A stretch of 64,000 nucleotides of DNA from an uncultured Oscillospiraceae bacterium (GTDB lineage: Bacteria; Bacillota; Clostridia; Oscillospirales; Acutalibacteraceae): assembly GCA_900544375.1 (NCBI GenBank), contig UQUZ01000009.1:7142-71141 (forward strand), written 5' to 3'. Below the pieces are notes generated by a model that searched no databases, was not told where the DNA came from, and saw only the letters and a list, made by a program, of their open reading frames with translations. How positions within the stretch are numbered: the first letter of the stretch is position 1; each line of letters begins with the position of its first letter. Shown here in pieces: positions 16,543 to 24,579 of this stretch. Made by a program: the position numbers and the translations under genes.

Positions 16543-17550
16543 TTATTTGAGCACAAAACCGACCTTTTTCATCACCTTATCCAGTGTGCGCTGGGAGATG
16601 CGCTGCGCCGATTCAGCGCCCTTGGCCGCGCAATCACGGAGATAGTCGGGGTTTTTCATATAGCTGTCGAAACGCTCCTGCACGGGCCGCAATTCTTCAA
16701 TGACCGCCTCGGCGACGGCGGTTTTGAAATCGCCATAGCCTCTTCCCTCGAATTCCGCCTCAATTTGTTCCATCGATTTACCGGTACAGCAGCTATAGAT
16801 GCCCATCAGGTTGTTGATAGCGCTACGACCCTCTTCGTAAGCGACGCGGGCTTCGGAATCTGTAATGGCACGCTTGAATTTGCGCAGGATCACATCCGGC
16901 TCATCTAAAATGGAGATAAAGCCGTTGACGTTCGGATCGGATTTGCTCATCTTTTTCTCCGGCTCCTGAAGGGACATCACACGAGCCCCCTCTTTGCCGA
17001 TATAGGGCTCAGGAATCGTAAACACATTGCCATAAATGCCGTTGAAACGGCCGGCGATATCACGCGTAATCTCCAAATGCTGCTTCTGATCCGCACCGAC
17101 AGGCACAAAATCCGCCTGATAAAGCAGGATATCCGCCGCCATGAGCACCGGATAGGCAAACAGGCCGACATTCACATTATCCGCATGCTGGGTTGATTTA
17201 TCTTTAAACTGCGTCATGCGTGACATTTCTCCAAATTGGGTATAGCAATTGAGCACCCAGGCAAGCTGCGCATGCGTTGAAACCTGGCTTTGGATAAAAA
17301 TTAGGTTCTTCTCCGGGTCAAGGCCAATCGCGAGCAGCAGAGCGTATAATTCCAACGTGCGGCGGCGCAGCTCCGCCGGATTTTGCCGCACGGTGATCGC
17401 GTGCAAATCCGCCACCGCATAGGCGCAGTCATATGCTTCCGACATGGAAACCCAGTTTTTCAGAGCGCCGAGGTAATTGCCGAGCGTTGGGATGCCGCTG
17501 GGCTGGATCGCGCTTAAAATCCGTTTTTTGCGTTCAGGCTGTTGTTCCAT
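16543..17550 (-). CDS. trpS: Tryptophanyl-tRNA synthetase
   Basis: The 335-residue class I synthetase charges tRNA-Trp. Seen: AIQPSGIPTLGNYLGA (the HIGH-equivalent loop), the DLHAIT region, ADILLYQADFVPVG binding the tryptophan-AMP, and KKMSKSDPNV (KMSKS loop). The ATG complementing 17548-17550 is chosen; a GTG 15 bases upstream is in frame, but its own sequence looks like the ribosome site GTGGTGA. It follows the aminotransferase by 19 bp and is evidently in the same transcript. No T-box is seen directly in front of it. Confidence 0.97.
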   Translation of the reverse strand: MEQQPERKKRILSAIQPSGIPTLGNYLGALKNWVSMSEAYDCAYAVADLHAITVRQNPAELRRRTLELYALLLAIGLDPEKNLIFIQSQVSTHAQLAWVLNCYTQFGEMSRMTQFKDKSTQHADNVNVGLFAYPVLMAADILLYQADFVPVGADQKQHLEITRDIAGRFNGIYGNVFTIPEPYIGKEGARVMSLQEPEKKMSKSDPNVNGFISILDEPDVILRKFKRAITDSEARVAYEEGRSAINNLMGIYSCCTGKSMEQIEAEFEGRGYGDFKTAVAEAVIEELRPVQERFDSYMKNPDYLRDCAAKGAESAQRISQRTLDKVMKKVGFVLK

Positions 17551-17569
17551 CGTAATCTTCACCACTCTC

Positions 17570-18754
17570 TTAAAATTGCCGCTTAACCTGGCCCAGAATC
17601 TGCATGCCCTTGACGATCGCCTCGTCGGTAGGCGTTGAGAAATTCAAGCGGAAGCACTGGGTGGGGTCGCTCTCATGCGTCATGAAGGCGGAGCCGGGCA
17701 CAACCGCCACCTTTTGCTCCACCGCGGCCTGGCAGAAGGCCGTCATATCAACGCCGTCCGGCAGGGCGCACCAGATGAACAGCCCGCCCTCCGGGCGGTT
17801 GTAGGTGACGAAATCGCCGAGCTCGCTGTCGATCAGATCACACATCAGGTTGAGCTTTTTGCGGTAAATATCACAGATTTTTTGAATATGGGCCTCCACA
17901 TTGTAATGTGCCATCCATTCATCCACGATCAGCTGGCAGAGCATCGGGGTGTGCACATCTGCCGCCTGCTTGCCGACCGTCATCTTGGCGATCAGCGTCG
18001 CGGGGGCAATCGCGTAGCCCACGCGCATACCGGGAGAGAGGATTTTGGAGAAGGAGCCCGCATAGATGACAATGCCCTCCTCGTCAAAGCTCTTGATCGC
18101 GGGCACATGCTCGCCCGCGACGCGCAGGTCGCCATACGGGTTATCTTCAATGATCAGCACGCCGTATTGTTTTGCGAGCTCGTAGACCCGGCGGCGCTTG
18201 GCAAGCGACATGGTAACGCCCGCCGGATTTTGAAAATTCGGGATCGTATAGATAAACCGGACATTCTTTTCCTCCTGGAGCGCTCGCTCCAGCTCGTCTA
18301 CATCCATGCCGTCTGCCTGCACGGGGATGCCGCGCAGCTTCGCGTTGTAGGAGCGGAAACAGTTGAGCGAGCCGATGAAGGAGGGCGCTTCGCAGATCAC
18401 GGTATCGCCCTCGTTGCACAGCGCCTTGGTGGCGAGATCCATCACCTGCTGTGCGCCGGATGTAATCAGTAGGCTGTCAAAGTCGCGGCCAATATTGTGC
18501 TTTTGCTTCATATAGGTAGAGATACGCTCTCGCAGAGGCGTATAGCCCTCCGTGACGCCATATTGCAGGCAGTCGATCGGGCGCTCGGTGAGCAGCTTTT
18601 CCGTAATTTCACGCACCTCCTCGGTTGGAAAGGCTTCCGGCGCGGGGTTGCCGGCGGCAAAAGGGATGACGCCCGGCTGGGAGGTCGCTTTCAAAATCTC
18701 ACGGATTGCGGAGGGCTGGAGAGTGGAAATACGATCAGAAAATTCAAATTGCAT
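17570..18754 (-). CDS. PLP-dependent aminotransferase (class I/II, 2-aminoadipate/aromatic type)
   Basis: A 394-residue fold-type I aminotransferase. Recognisable are the N-terminal FAAGNPAPEAFP, LQYGVTEGYTPLRERI, YTIPNFQNPAGVTM, the PLP-contact DNPYGDLR, and SFSKILSPGMRVGY carrying the Schiff-base Lys. The pattern is that of LysN/kynurenine aminotransferase II-like enzymes, which use alpha-aminoadipate, aromatic or branched-chain amino acids. No DNA-binding domain is fused, so it is not a MocR regulator. It precedes trpS in one operon behind an operator-bearing promoter. A role in aromatic amino-acid metabolism is a reasonable inference from that pairing. Confidence 0.93.
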   Translation of the reverse strand: MQFEFSDRISTLQPSAIREILKATSQPGVIPFAAGNPAPEAFPTEEVREITEKLLTERPIDCLQYGVTEGYTPLRERISTYMKQKHNIGRDFDSLLITSGAQQVMDLATKALCNEGDTVICEAPSFIGSLNCFRSYNAKLRGIPVQADGMDVDELERALQEEKNVRFIYTIPNFQNPAGVTMSLAKRRRVYELAKQYGVLIIEDNPYGDLRVAGEHVPAIKSFDEEGIVIYAGSFSKILSPGMRVGYAIAPATLIAKMTVGKQAADVHTPMLCQLIVDEWMAHYNVEAHIQKICDIYRKKLNLMCDLIDSELGDFVTYNRPEGGLFIWCALPDGVDMTAFCQAAVEQKVAVVPGSAFMTHESDPTQCFRLNFSTPTDEAIVKGMQILGQVKRQF

Positions 18755-18773
18755 ATGAATACCCCATTTGTTC

Positions 18774-18797
18774 TGTTAGAATGAGATTATTCTAACA
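18774..18797. promoter_or_regulatory. Operator-like inverted repeat over the aminotransferase promoter
   Basis: TGTTAGAAT (18774-18782), a 6-bp spacer, ATTCTAACA (18789-18797): perfect 9-bp arms. It covers the presumed -10 element. The binding protein is unknown. Confidence 0.7.
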
Positions 18798-18817
18798 TAG
18801 TTCGCACAGTTTTTAAA
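18789..18817 (-). promoter_or_regulatory. Promoter of the aminotransferase-trpS operon
   Basis: On the minus strand: TTTAAA (18812-18817), a 17-bp spacer, TAGAAT (18789-18794). The -10 lies in the right arm of the inverted repeat, a placement suited to repression. Confidence 0.55.
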
Positions 18818-18836
18818 GAGGTAGAGGCCGCGTTTG

Positions 18837-18865
18837 TGGACTTTTTCCCGTCGATGATGTATAAT
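18837..18865 (+). promoter_or_regulatory. Promoter of the PrsA-like lipoprotein gene
   Basis: TGGACT (18837-18842), a 17-bp spacer and TATAAT (18860-18865), about 70 bp before the gene. Confidence 0.6.
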
Positions 18866-18938
18866 CAAACCTAACGGACAAGCCTTGTGAAGGAATCGGC
18901 ACAGCGCCGGCCAGGCCGGCGGATAATTGGAGGTTGCT

Positions 18939-19961
18939 ATGAAACGAATTCTGTGCGCTGTGACGGCGCTAACCTTATTTATTACGCTTCTGACAGCCTG
19001 TGGAGGGCCGAAAACGGCGCTGCATATCGGCGGCGCACAGGTCAGCAGTGAAATATATACGTATTATTATGATCTGGTAAAACGCTCGCCGGAGCAGTAT
19101 CCTGGTGATGCGCGGGAAAATACGATCAGCCTATGTAAGGAATATGTGGCGGTTAATACACTTGCGGCGGAGCGGTCGATCACTCTAAAAACGGAGCGCG
19201 AGGCAGCCGCTTCAGCATGGGTTAATCAACAGTGGAAGTTTTTCAGCACCTACTATACGGGGCTGGGGATCAGCAAGCAGACGCTGATGAAGGTTCGGGA
19301 AAACGAGGCGCGAAGGGAGCTTCTGCTGGAGGCCTATTATGGGGCGAATGGATTGCAGCCGGTGGCGGAGGATGCGCTGAAGGATTATTTCTCCAAGCAC
19401 TTTGTGGTGTTCAAATCGATCAATGGGTATTTGACCGATACGAACGACGCAGGCGAATCTGTGGCGCTTAGCGACGACCGCATTGAGGAAATTAAAAAGC
19501 AATTTAATACGATGGCGGATTCCATTAGCAAGGGCACCTCGATTGAGGAGGCCAACACGAAATATTTAGAATCTCAGAATAGCACCAGTGTCGGTGAGTT
19601 CACCGCATCGGTGATTAACGGCGGAAACACGGATTATCCGGAGGGGTTTTACGATCAGGTTGTGGCGATGAAAAATGGCGACGTGAAGGTGATCACGCTT
19701 TCCACCTTCATTTATGTGGTGCAGAAGCTGGATGCTTTGGGCGAGAAGGGCAGCTATTTCACGCAATACCGCACAGATGTGCTTCAAAGCATGAAGGGGG
19801 AAGACTTCCAAAAGCTTTTGCAAGAGCGGAAAGACTCCTTTGAAGTGGAGGAGAAAGGCGGGGTACTCAGGCGCTGTGAAAAAGTTGTGGATGAAAAGCG
19901 GCCACTGAATGGCGGAGAAAGCACGGCATCCCAAGCGCGACAGACGGCGCCATCCACCTGA
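18939..19961 (+). CDS. PrsA/SurA-like lipoprotein, probable extracytoplasmic folding factor
   Basis: The 340-residue protein has a lipoprotein signal ending LLTAC, with Cys about residue 22, and a SurA_N-like helical region. A central part (about 190-290) resembles a degenerate PpiC peptidyl-prolyl isomerase domain: FNTMADSISKGTSIEEANTK, then GEFTASV and VVAMKNGDVKVI, as in parvulins. GGAGG seven bases upstream fixes the ATG at 18939. It would be anchored outside the membrane and assist folding of Sec-exported proteins. The isomerase residues are not clearly conserved, so it may be chaperone only. Followed by its own terminator. Confidence 0.8.
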   Translation: MKRILCAVTALTLFITLLTACGGPKTALHIGGAQVSSEIYTYYYDLVKRSPEQYPGDARENTISLCKEYVAVNTLAAERSITLKTEREAAASAWVNQQWKFFSTYYTGLGISKQTLMKVRENEARRELLLEAYYGANGLQPVAEDALKDYFSKHFVVFKSINGYLTDTNDAGESVALSDDRIEEIKKQFNTMADSISKGTSIEEANTKYLESQNSTSVGEFTASVINGGNTDYPEGFYDQVVAMKNGDVKVITLSTFIYVVQKLDALGEKGSYFTQYRTDVLQSMKGEDFQKLLQERKDSFEVEEKGGVLRRCEKVVDEKRPLNGGESTASQARQTAPST

Positions 19962-19979
19962 ACGAAGGATAAAAACAAG

Positions 19980-20021
19980 AGGCTGTTGCGAAAATCTTTG
20001 CATTTTGCAACAGCCTTTTTT
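19980..20021 (+). terminator. Terminator after the PrsA-like gene
   Basis: AGGCTGTTGC pairs with GCAACAGCCT (20007-20016), with additional AAAA/TTTT pairing, followed by a T-run. The next gene starts only 23 bp further on, so some read-through is possible. Confidence 0.85.
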
Positions 20022-20043
20022 CATTGGAATGGGGGGTTATTCA

Positions 20044-20805
20044 TTGAATCTGTTTCGCCTTTTTAGCAGCGGCGCGCTATTGTTGTTTGCGCTGTACTGT
20101 TTGATTTTTGATCGTACGCTCCCCTTTTCGATGCCTACGGCCGTTTTGATTGTTGCCACGGTGTATCTGGCCGTTTTTCCGGTGAAGGATATGCTATCCC
20201 GGTTCAATCGCACGCTTTATAAAGGTCGTCAGTTTGCTAAAAATTATGAAAAAACTCCAATGTTGGATGAAGTGGAATTCCAGCGGATGAAAAAACAGTA
20301 TGACCGGAGGGCTTGGTATGCCATGCTTTTTTGGCTTGCATTTCTGGCGGCGGTAGGAGGCCTGTACGCGGTTGGGGTTTTTGATCGGGCATGGATTTTC
20401 TTTTTCTTTGCCTTCTCGGATTTCTGCGTTTATTTCGCGGTGTTTTTTTGGTGCCCGTTTCATCGGATCATCATCAGGCCGAGCTGCTGCATGGAATGTC
20501 GAATTTTTAACTGGGATAGCTTTTTTTCCTATAGTTTTCTGCTTTTCCTACCCAGTGTTTATAGTATCATCCTAGTGGGCCTGGCGCTGTGCTCGCTGGT
20601 GGAATGGGAAATCACCTATCATAAATATCCCAAGCGATTTTATCGGATGTCCAATCAAAAGCTGACGTGTGAAAACTGCGATCTGGAGGCGTGCAAAAAC
20701 CATCATAAAAAACGGTTTCACAGAACGCTATGTGAAAAATACAGAAGAGAAGGTGAGGAGAGGCCGGCAGCCCTATCGGATAGGGAATCATCAATGACAA
20801 AATGA
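20044..20805 (+). CDS. Integral membrane protein with Cys/His-rich tail, unknown family
   Basis: I do not recognise this protein of about 253 residues. It has four to five hydrophobic segments: two near the N-terminus, a pair around residues 95-140 full of Phe, and one around 165-195. It ends in a cytoplasmic-looking basic tail with Cys/His pattern CENCDLEACKNHH followed by His and Cys, a possible zinc or metal site. The start is uncertain: TTG 20044 has GGGGGG eight bases upstream, while ATG 20029 lies within the preceding terminator region. A strong terminator follows directly. Codon use resembles the neighbours. Confidence 0.7.
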   Translation: MNLFRLFSSGALLLFALYCLIFDRTLPFSMPTAVLIVATVYLAVFPVKDMLSRFNRTLYKGRQFAKNYEKTPMLDEVEFQRMKKQYDRRAWYAMLFWLAFLAAVGGLYAVGVFDRAWIFFFFAFSDFCVYFAVFFWCPFHRIIIRPSCCMECRIFNWDSFFSYSFLLFLPSVYSIILVGLALCSLVEWEITYHKYPKRFYRMSNQKLTCENCDLEACKNHHKKRFHRTLCEKYRREGEERPAALSDRESSMTK

Positions 20806-20812
20806 AACAGGC

Positions 20813-20861
20813 GGGGAGCGCTGCAAACCGTTATCGTTTGCAGCGCTCCCCGAAAATTTTT
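20813..20861 (+). terminator. Strong terminator between convergent genes
   Basis: GGGGAGCGCTGCAAAC (20813-20828), a 7-nt loop and the full complement ending at 20851, then GAAAATTTTT. Arms of 16 bp. It lies between the membrane-protein gene and the opposing GH18-like gene. Confidence 0.85.
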
Positions 20862-20953
20862 GCGGGCATGGATTGATGCGAAACCGTGTTGTGGCCTTCG
20901 CCCACGGGCAAAGCGATGAACTTGTGCGTGGATCCACCGTTTTCTTCGTGCTT

Positions 20954-22417
20954 TTACCGATGTGTAGCCGCCATTCCCATCGCACGGAACAGGGATAGCC
21001 CGTTTTCATAGGGGAGATCCCCCGCGTAGTTCCAAACCATCATTCCGCCCAAACCAAAATCCATCGCATAGGCGGTCTTATCATAGACCATCTGGCATCC
21101 GTTATAATAGCGGGGAGAGGTTGCGGTCACCTGAACAGGCGCGTTGTTCTGCCACTCGGTAACCTCTTGGGGGCCGGTTGCTACATTGCCAAACCAGCCG
21201 AGTTGTTCTGCCTCTGTTTTATAATCAAACCATTGGGCGGCCCGATCCGTGGGGCGGGCATAAAACGGAATGCCGAGATCGAGCTGCTCCTTTTTTAAGC
21301 CCTTTTTCAAAAGCGCGTTGATCTCCGTTACCACGCAGGGATAAAAAGGCGCATGGTAACCGTCCTCATCAAACATATCATAAGTCATAACCTCGACGAG
21401 ATCAAGCTTCTCGATAGTCTCCCGGGAAGCCTTAAACGCCCAGCTCTGAACGGCGATACCGAGCCGTTTTTCACCGAGGGCCTCATCAAGTGAGAGAAGG
21501 AACTGATCAAAAACCTTCCAATCCTTTTTGCGTAGAGGATATTCCCAGTCGAAGAAAACGCCGTCCAAATCGTATTGATCGAGCAATTGTGTGATGGATT
21601 GTATCAGATTTTTGCCGTTGACACCGGACATGGCCGCCTTATGCAGGTCGGCCTTGGCATACATGGATTTGTTCCAATCCTCAATGCCTGACGGCGCGTC
21701 AGGGCCGAGCAGGTTGACATAGAGCCGGATATCTCTGCTTGAGACGGCTTCCCGCACGTTTTGGAGAGCTGTTTCAAAAACTTGCCGACCGTCTAGCTGC
21801 TGGCCATCAATCTTTTTATCCTGAAAGGAGAGATTGCCGTTTTGATCAAAAACGAGGCTGCCAAATAGGATCGCATCCGTAATCACATCGAAGTGCCCGT
21901 CGCTTATGGCCTCACGGTCATAAACGCTGTCGGTTATAACATAGGAGGTAACGCGAAATCCCTCTGGTTTACTGCCCGCAACCCGATAGGCCTCGATGCC
22001 CTCTAACGTGAAGTCGGCGCCGTCTATGATGGTGAGACGCAGGGAGGATGTGGTCACCTCCGGAAAGGCGCAATAGCGATAAGCGTCTACTTTATCATTT
22101 CGATAAATCGTTTCATAACCGTCTCCTTTTGGGATTTGAAGCTCGAAAGCGCGGATGCTTGCGCCCTTTTCCCGCAAGACGACCGTATTGACCGCGACCT
22201 CTTTGGGAAAGACGATTTCCAGGGAGCTATTTTTGGTCCCGTTCCATTTTCCGGTTATAGCGGCGCCTGTCTCCGCATCCTTCATGGAGGCTGTTTCCAT
22301 TAAATTTTCCTCCGTGATAAAATCAGCTGATTTTGGCGCCTTGCCGCATCCAGTCGATCCCATGAGCAATAAAAGCGCCAGAAAAGCCGCCAGCGGTCGG
22401 ATTTTTTTTCTCTTCAT
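20954..22417 (-). CDS. GH18-like lipoprotein with an N-terminal discoidin-like region
   Basis: A 487-residue exported lipoprotein; the lipobox GSTGC places Cys near residue 24. Residues about 45-150 look like a beta-sandwich, F5/8 type C-like region (KWNGTKNSSLEIVF, ending LEGIEAYR). From about residue 155 a glycoside hydrolase family 18 barrel follows: FDVITDAILFG, the active-site strand YDLDGVFFDWEYP, VEVMTYDMFD, LDLGIPFYARP and LGGMMVWNYAGD. In the DxxDxDxE motif the middle Asp is Phe, while the final Asp and catalytic Glu remain. Possible substrates are chitin-like or peptidoglycan GlcNAc polymers. Encoded 26 bp after the GtrA-like gene, so in the same operon. Confidence 0.9.
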   Translation of the reverse strand: MKRKKIRPLAAFLALLLLMGSTGCGKAPKSADFITEENLMETASMKDAETGAAITGKWNGTKNSSLEIVFPKEVAVNTVVLREKGASIRAFELQIPKGDGYETIYRNDKVDAYRYCAFPEVTTSSLRLTIIDGADFTLEGIEAYRVAGSKPEGFRVTSYVITDSVYDREAISDGHFDVITDAILFGSLVFDQNGNLSFQDKKIDGQQLDGRQVFETALQNVREAVSSRDIRLYVNLLGPDAPSGIEDWNKSMYAKADLHKAAMSGVNGKNLIQSITQLLDQYDLDGVFFDWEYPLRKKDWKVFDQFLLSLDEALGEKRLGIAVQSWAFKASRETIEKLDLVEVMTYDMFDEDGYHAPFYPCVVTEINALLKKGLKKEQLDLGIPFYARPTDRAAQWFDYKTEAEQLGWFGNVATGPQEVTEWQNNAPVQVTATSPRYYNGCQMVYDKTAYAMDFGLGGMMVWNYAGDLPYENGLSLFRAMGMAATHR

Positions 22418-22443
22418 AACTGCGACATGCCCCTTCTCATTCT

Positions 22444-22950
22444 TTATTCTGCCTTGTGCTGTTGTTCTCGCGTTGCCTGCTGCTCCTTACGGCCGAGGTC
22501 ATTGGTGTTGATCGATTTACCGAACACCACAAAACGGTCAAACAAAAATTCCGTGACGAAATTGATCAGCATGGTGCCAATTTGAACGAGATAATAATTC
22601 CAGCCGATTCCGGTCAGCGCTCCTACCCACCATGTAGACACAGGGGAAAACACAGCGTAGTATCCAGCTACTTTCAGCATAGCGATCGGAATGTTATTTG
22701 CGGATTTAAACGTGAATTTTCGGTTGAACGTGAAGTTCCATAAAACAGATAGGACTAAGCCCGTGATATAGCACGCCATGGGAGGCCAATGAAACAGCTC
22801 TTTACAGATCGTGGAGCTTATGATTTGAATGCCCCCCGCACTGATAGAAAATAGGGTGAATTTGACTGCCTGGAGCAGATTTTGCTTTTTGGTAAGCTTT
22901 GGTTTGCCAGGTACAGAGGGAATAACGTTGGGCTCTGTGCTTTCATTCAT
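22444..22950 (-). CDS. GtrA-family membrane protein
   Basis: This 168-residue protein has four predicted membrane helices and the GtrA/DPMS pattern: AVKFTLFSISAGGIQII, WNFTFNRKFTFKSA and FLFDRFVVFGKS. GtrA proteins are thought to help flip lipid-linked sugars used for cell-surface glycosylation. The ATG complementing 22948-22950 is chosen because AAGGAG precedes it; an earlier in-frame ATG lies 33 bp upstream. N- and C-terminal tails are charged and cytoplasmic. It leads the operon with the GH18-like lipoprotein, hinting at cell-wall polysaccharide work. Confidence 0.88.
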   Translation of the reverse strand: MNESTEPNVIPSVPGKPKLTKKQNLLQAVKFTLFSISAGGIQIISSTICKELFHWPPMACYITGLVLSVLWNFTFNRKFTFKSANNIPIAMLKVAGYYAVFSPVSTWWVGALTGIGWNYYLVQIGTMLINFVTEFLFDRFVVFGKSINTNDLGRKEQQATREQQHKAE

Positions 22951-23036
22951 ATTTCTGCGCTCCTTCATATCGTAATTATTCAAAAGCAGCCACGAAGGGC
23001 TGTTTGATACGGCAGAAAACTGAAGATCTATATTTT

Positions 23037-23065
23037 ATTATAGCAGTCTGTTTGAATATTGTAAA
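23037..23065 (-). promoter_or_regulatory. Promoter of the GtrA-GH18 operon
   Basis: On the minus strand: TTTACA (23060-23065), a 17-bp spacer ending TGC, TATAAT (23037-23042). Confidence 0.75.
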
Positions 23066-23117
23066 GAATGCATTGGTTTTATTTATATAACAAATATAAA
23101 TTATTCATTCTATATAA

Positions 23118-23151
23118 AAATAAGGCGTTTTGCATATTTTGCAAAACGCCT
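23118..23151 (-). terminator. Terminator of the lipoprotein gene
   Basis: Read on the minus strand, AGGCGTTTTGCA pairs with TGCAAAACGCCT (arms 23140-23151 and 23123-23134) and is followed by TTATTTTTATA. Confidence 0.8.
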
Positions 23152-23182
23152 CGTTGCGCTACCCTCGATTTGTTTATCGTTT

Positions 23183-24088
23183 TTACCAGTTGATCGTAAA
23201 CCAATCTCCCAAGTGGATTGCAAGGGATGCTTTGATCCCACTTCCCAATTTGACGTCAAAATTCATGGTAACGGCAGGCATATCGTAATAAACTTTTTGC
23301 AGTTTCCCATTGGGGCCAACCGTTGCCTGAATGGTAGAATCAGAATAGGAAATATCGATGCTGTTAAATTTCACCATACCCTTTACCGCATCGGTAATCT
23401 GGTTTTTCGAAATTGTGGAGAAAGCTTTGGAAACGCTGCTCCCCTTTACCTTGAGCGTAACGACATAATTGCTGCCGCTCTTTTTACACGTGGCCGATGT
23501 AACGTCAGAGGCTGTCAATTTGCTGGAATAGCTCTGTCCGCCTACATAAAAATTTTCTTTTTTCTCAGCGGCTGAAGAGTAGGTTTCGTTTACACTCTTC
23601 GGGGAGTCGGAGAGAAATGCTTTCATCAACGTATTCGCAATGCTTTCCAGGATTCCATTGTTGATTTGCGGCGCTTTCGCCAAGCTCGCCTGATTCTGTG
23701 TTTTTGTAATACTCTTCGCCTTTGATTTCGCATCGTTTGCCGCTGTGTTGTAATAATTAATAAGCGCGGCCTTCGACATTTTGGTCGGGTCGTTTTCATC
23801 GGCTTTCGGCGCAGTGCTTTTTTCTTCCTGCGGTTGTTTTTCGCTTGGCTGCGTTGCGGAAACATCGCCGGATACCGGGAGGGTGTCCGTGCTCTCATCC
23901 AGGCTTGGCTCAGATGCGCTGGCCCCGCCTGTTTCCCCGGCGGGAAGAGTTTCCTCGTTTGACGGCTGATTTCCACTGATGGATGGATCTGTGCTGGGCT
24001 CATCCGATTCTCCTGGCGAGCAGGCAGCCAGCGTGGCTGTCATAGAAAGAGCCAATAAAACCGCAAGTAAACGTTTACTCTTTTTCAT
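23183..24088 (-). CDS. Lipoprotein of unknown function, paralogue of the one at 30585
   Basis: A 301-residue lipoprotein with signal MKKSKRLLAVLLALSM and lipobox LAAC. A low-complexity Ser/Pro/Glu-rich linker (about residues 25-100) follows, then a globular domain. That domain aligns by eye with the protein at 30585-31523: SKAALINYYNTAANDAK against TKAEIIAYFNVAANKVK, and YSSKLTASDVTSATCKK against WSSRLSAGAVSSASCVE. I do not recognise the family. The linker suggests the domain is held away from the membrane. The start was chosen at the Met before the signal peptide; the extra residues upstream are out of character. Confidence 0.88.
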   Translation of the reverse strand: MKKSKRLLAVLLALSMTATLAACSPGESDEPSTDPSISGNQPSNEETLPAGETGGASASEPSLDESTDTLPVSGDVSATQPSEKQPQEEKSTAPKADENDPTKMSKAALINYYNTAANDAKSKAKSITKTQNQASLAKAPQINNGILESIANTLMKAFLSDSPKSVNETYSSAAEKKENFYVGGQSYSSKLTASDVTSATCKKSGSNYVVTLKVKGSSVSKAFSTISKNQITDAVKGMVKFNSIDISYSDSTIQATVGPNGKLQKVYYDMPAVTMNFDVKLGSGIKASLAIHLGDWFTINW

Positions 24089-24275
24089 AAAAATAGAACT
24101 CCCTTCTCTCTTGTGTGGGCCCCTATTCCGTATGGTCTTACCTACCCACAAGTCTATACGGTATAAAATTAATAGAAAATGAAAAGAATGTCAAGATAAT
24201 ATTATTTAAATTTATTTATTGTTTATATTTTATTAAAATTTTGTGAAACTGGAATAATGACACTAAAAAAGCCTC

Positions 24276-24304
24276 TTGTCAAAGCGAGAAAAATCGGCTA
24301 TACT
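24276..24304 (+). promoter_or_regulatory. Promoter of the serS T-box leader
   Basis: TTGTCA (24276-24281), a 17-bp spacer, TATACT (24299-24304). Confidence 0.75.
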
Positions 24305-24324
24305 AATAGAAAATCAGCCAAGAT

Positions 24325-24538
24325 GAAAGTAACGGCCTGTTCAGCCTTTTTCAGAGAGCCGGTGGTCGGTGGAAACCGGTAAAGAGGCAGGCTTTTCCAC
24401 TTTCGGAGCTGCCGGCGAGGAACCGGAGGGGCGTGCCCGTTACAGCACGGATCAAAGAGGCCGGCTTACCGGCAAAATGGGTGGCACCGCGGAGAATTTG
24501 CTTCCGTCCCATAAGGGGGGACGGAAGCTTTTTATTTT
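24325..24538 (+). ncRNA. T-box leader RNA, serine specific (UCC specifier)
   Basis: The base of stem I is GAAAGT (24325-24330) pairing with ACTTTC (24399-24404). Just 5' of the closing strand the unpaired TCC at 24396-24398 sits where the specifier codon lies, and UCC is a serine codon. The universal T-box TGGGTGGCACCGCGG occupies 24478-24492, and its terminator is at 24501-24535. Uncharged tRNA-Ser would stabilise the antiterminator and turn on serS. Confidence 0.93.
24501..24535 (+). terminator. T-box-controlled terminator
   Basis: CTTCCGTCCC (24501-24510) pairs with GGGACGGAAG (24518-24527), followed by CTTTTTATTTT. Confidence 0.9.
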
Positions 24539-24579
24539 GCCGCTCTTCTAGAGTAAGGAGATTTGAAAGGAGAATTTGT

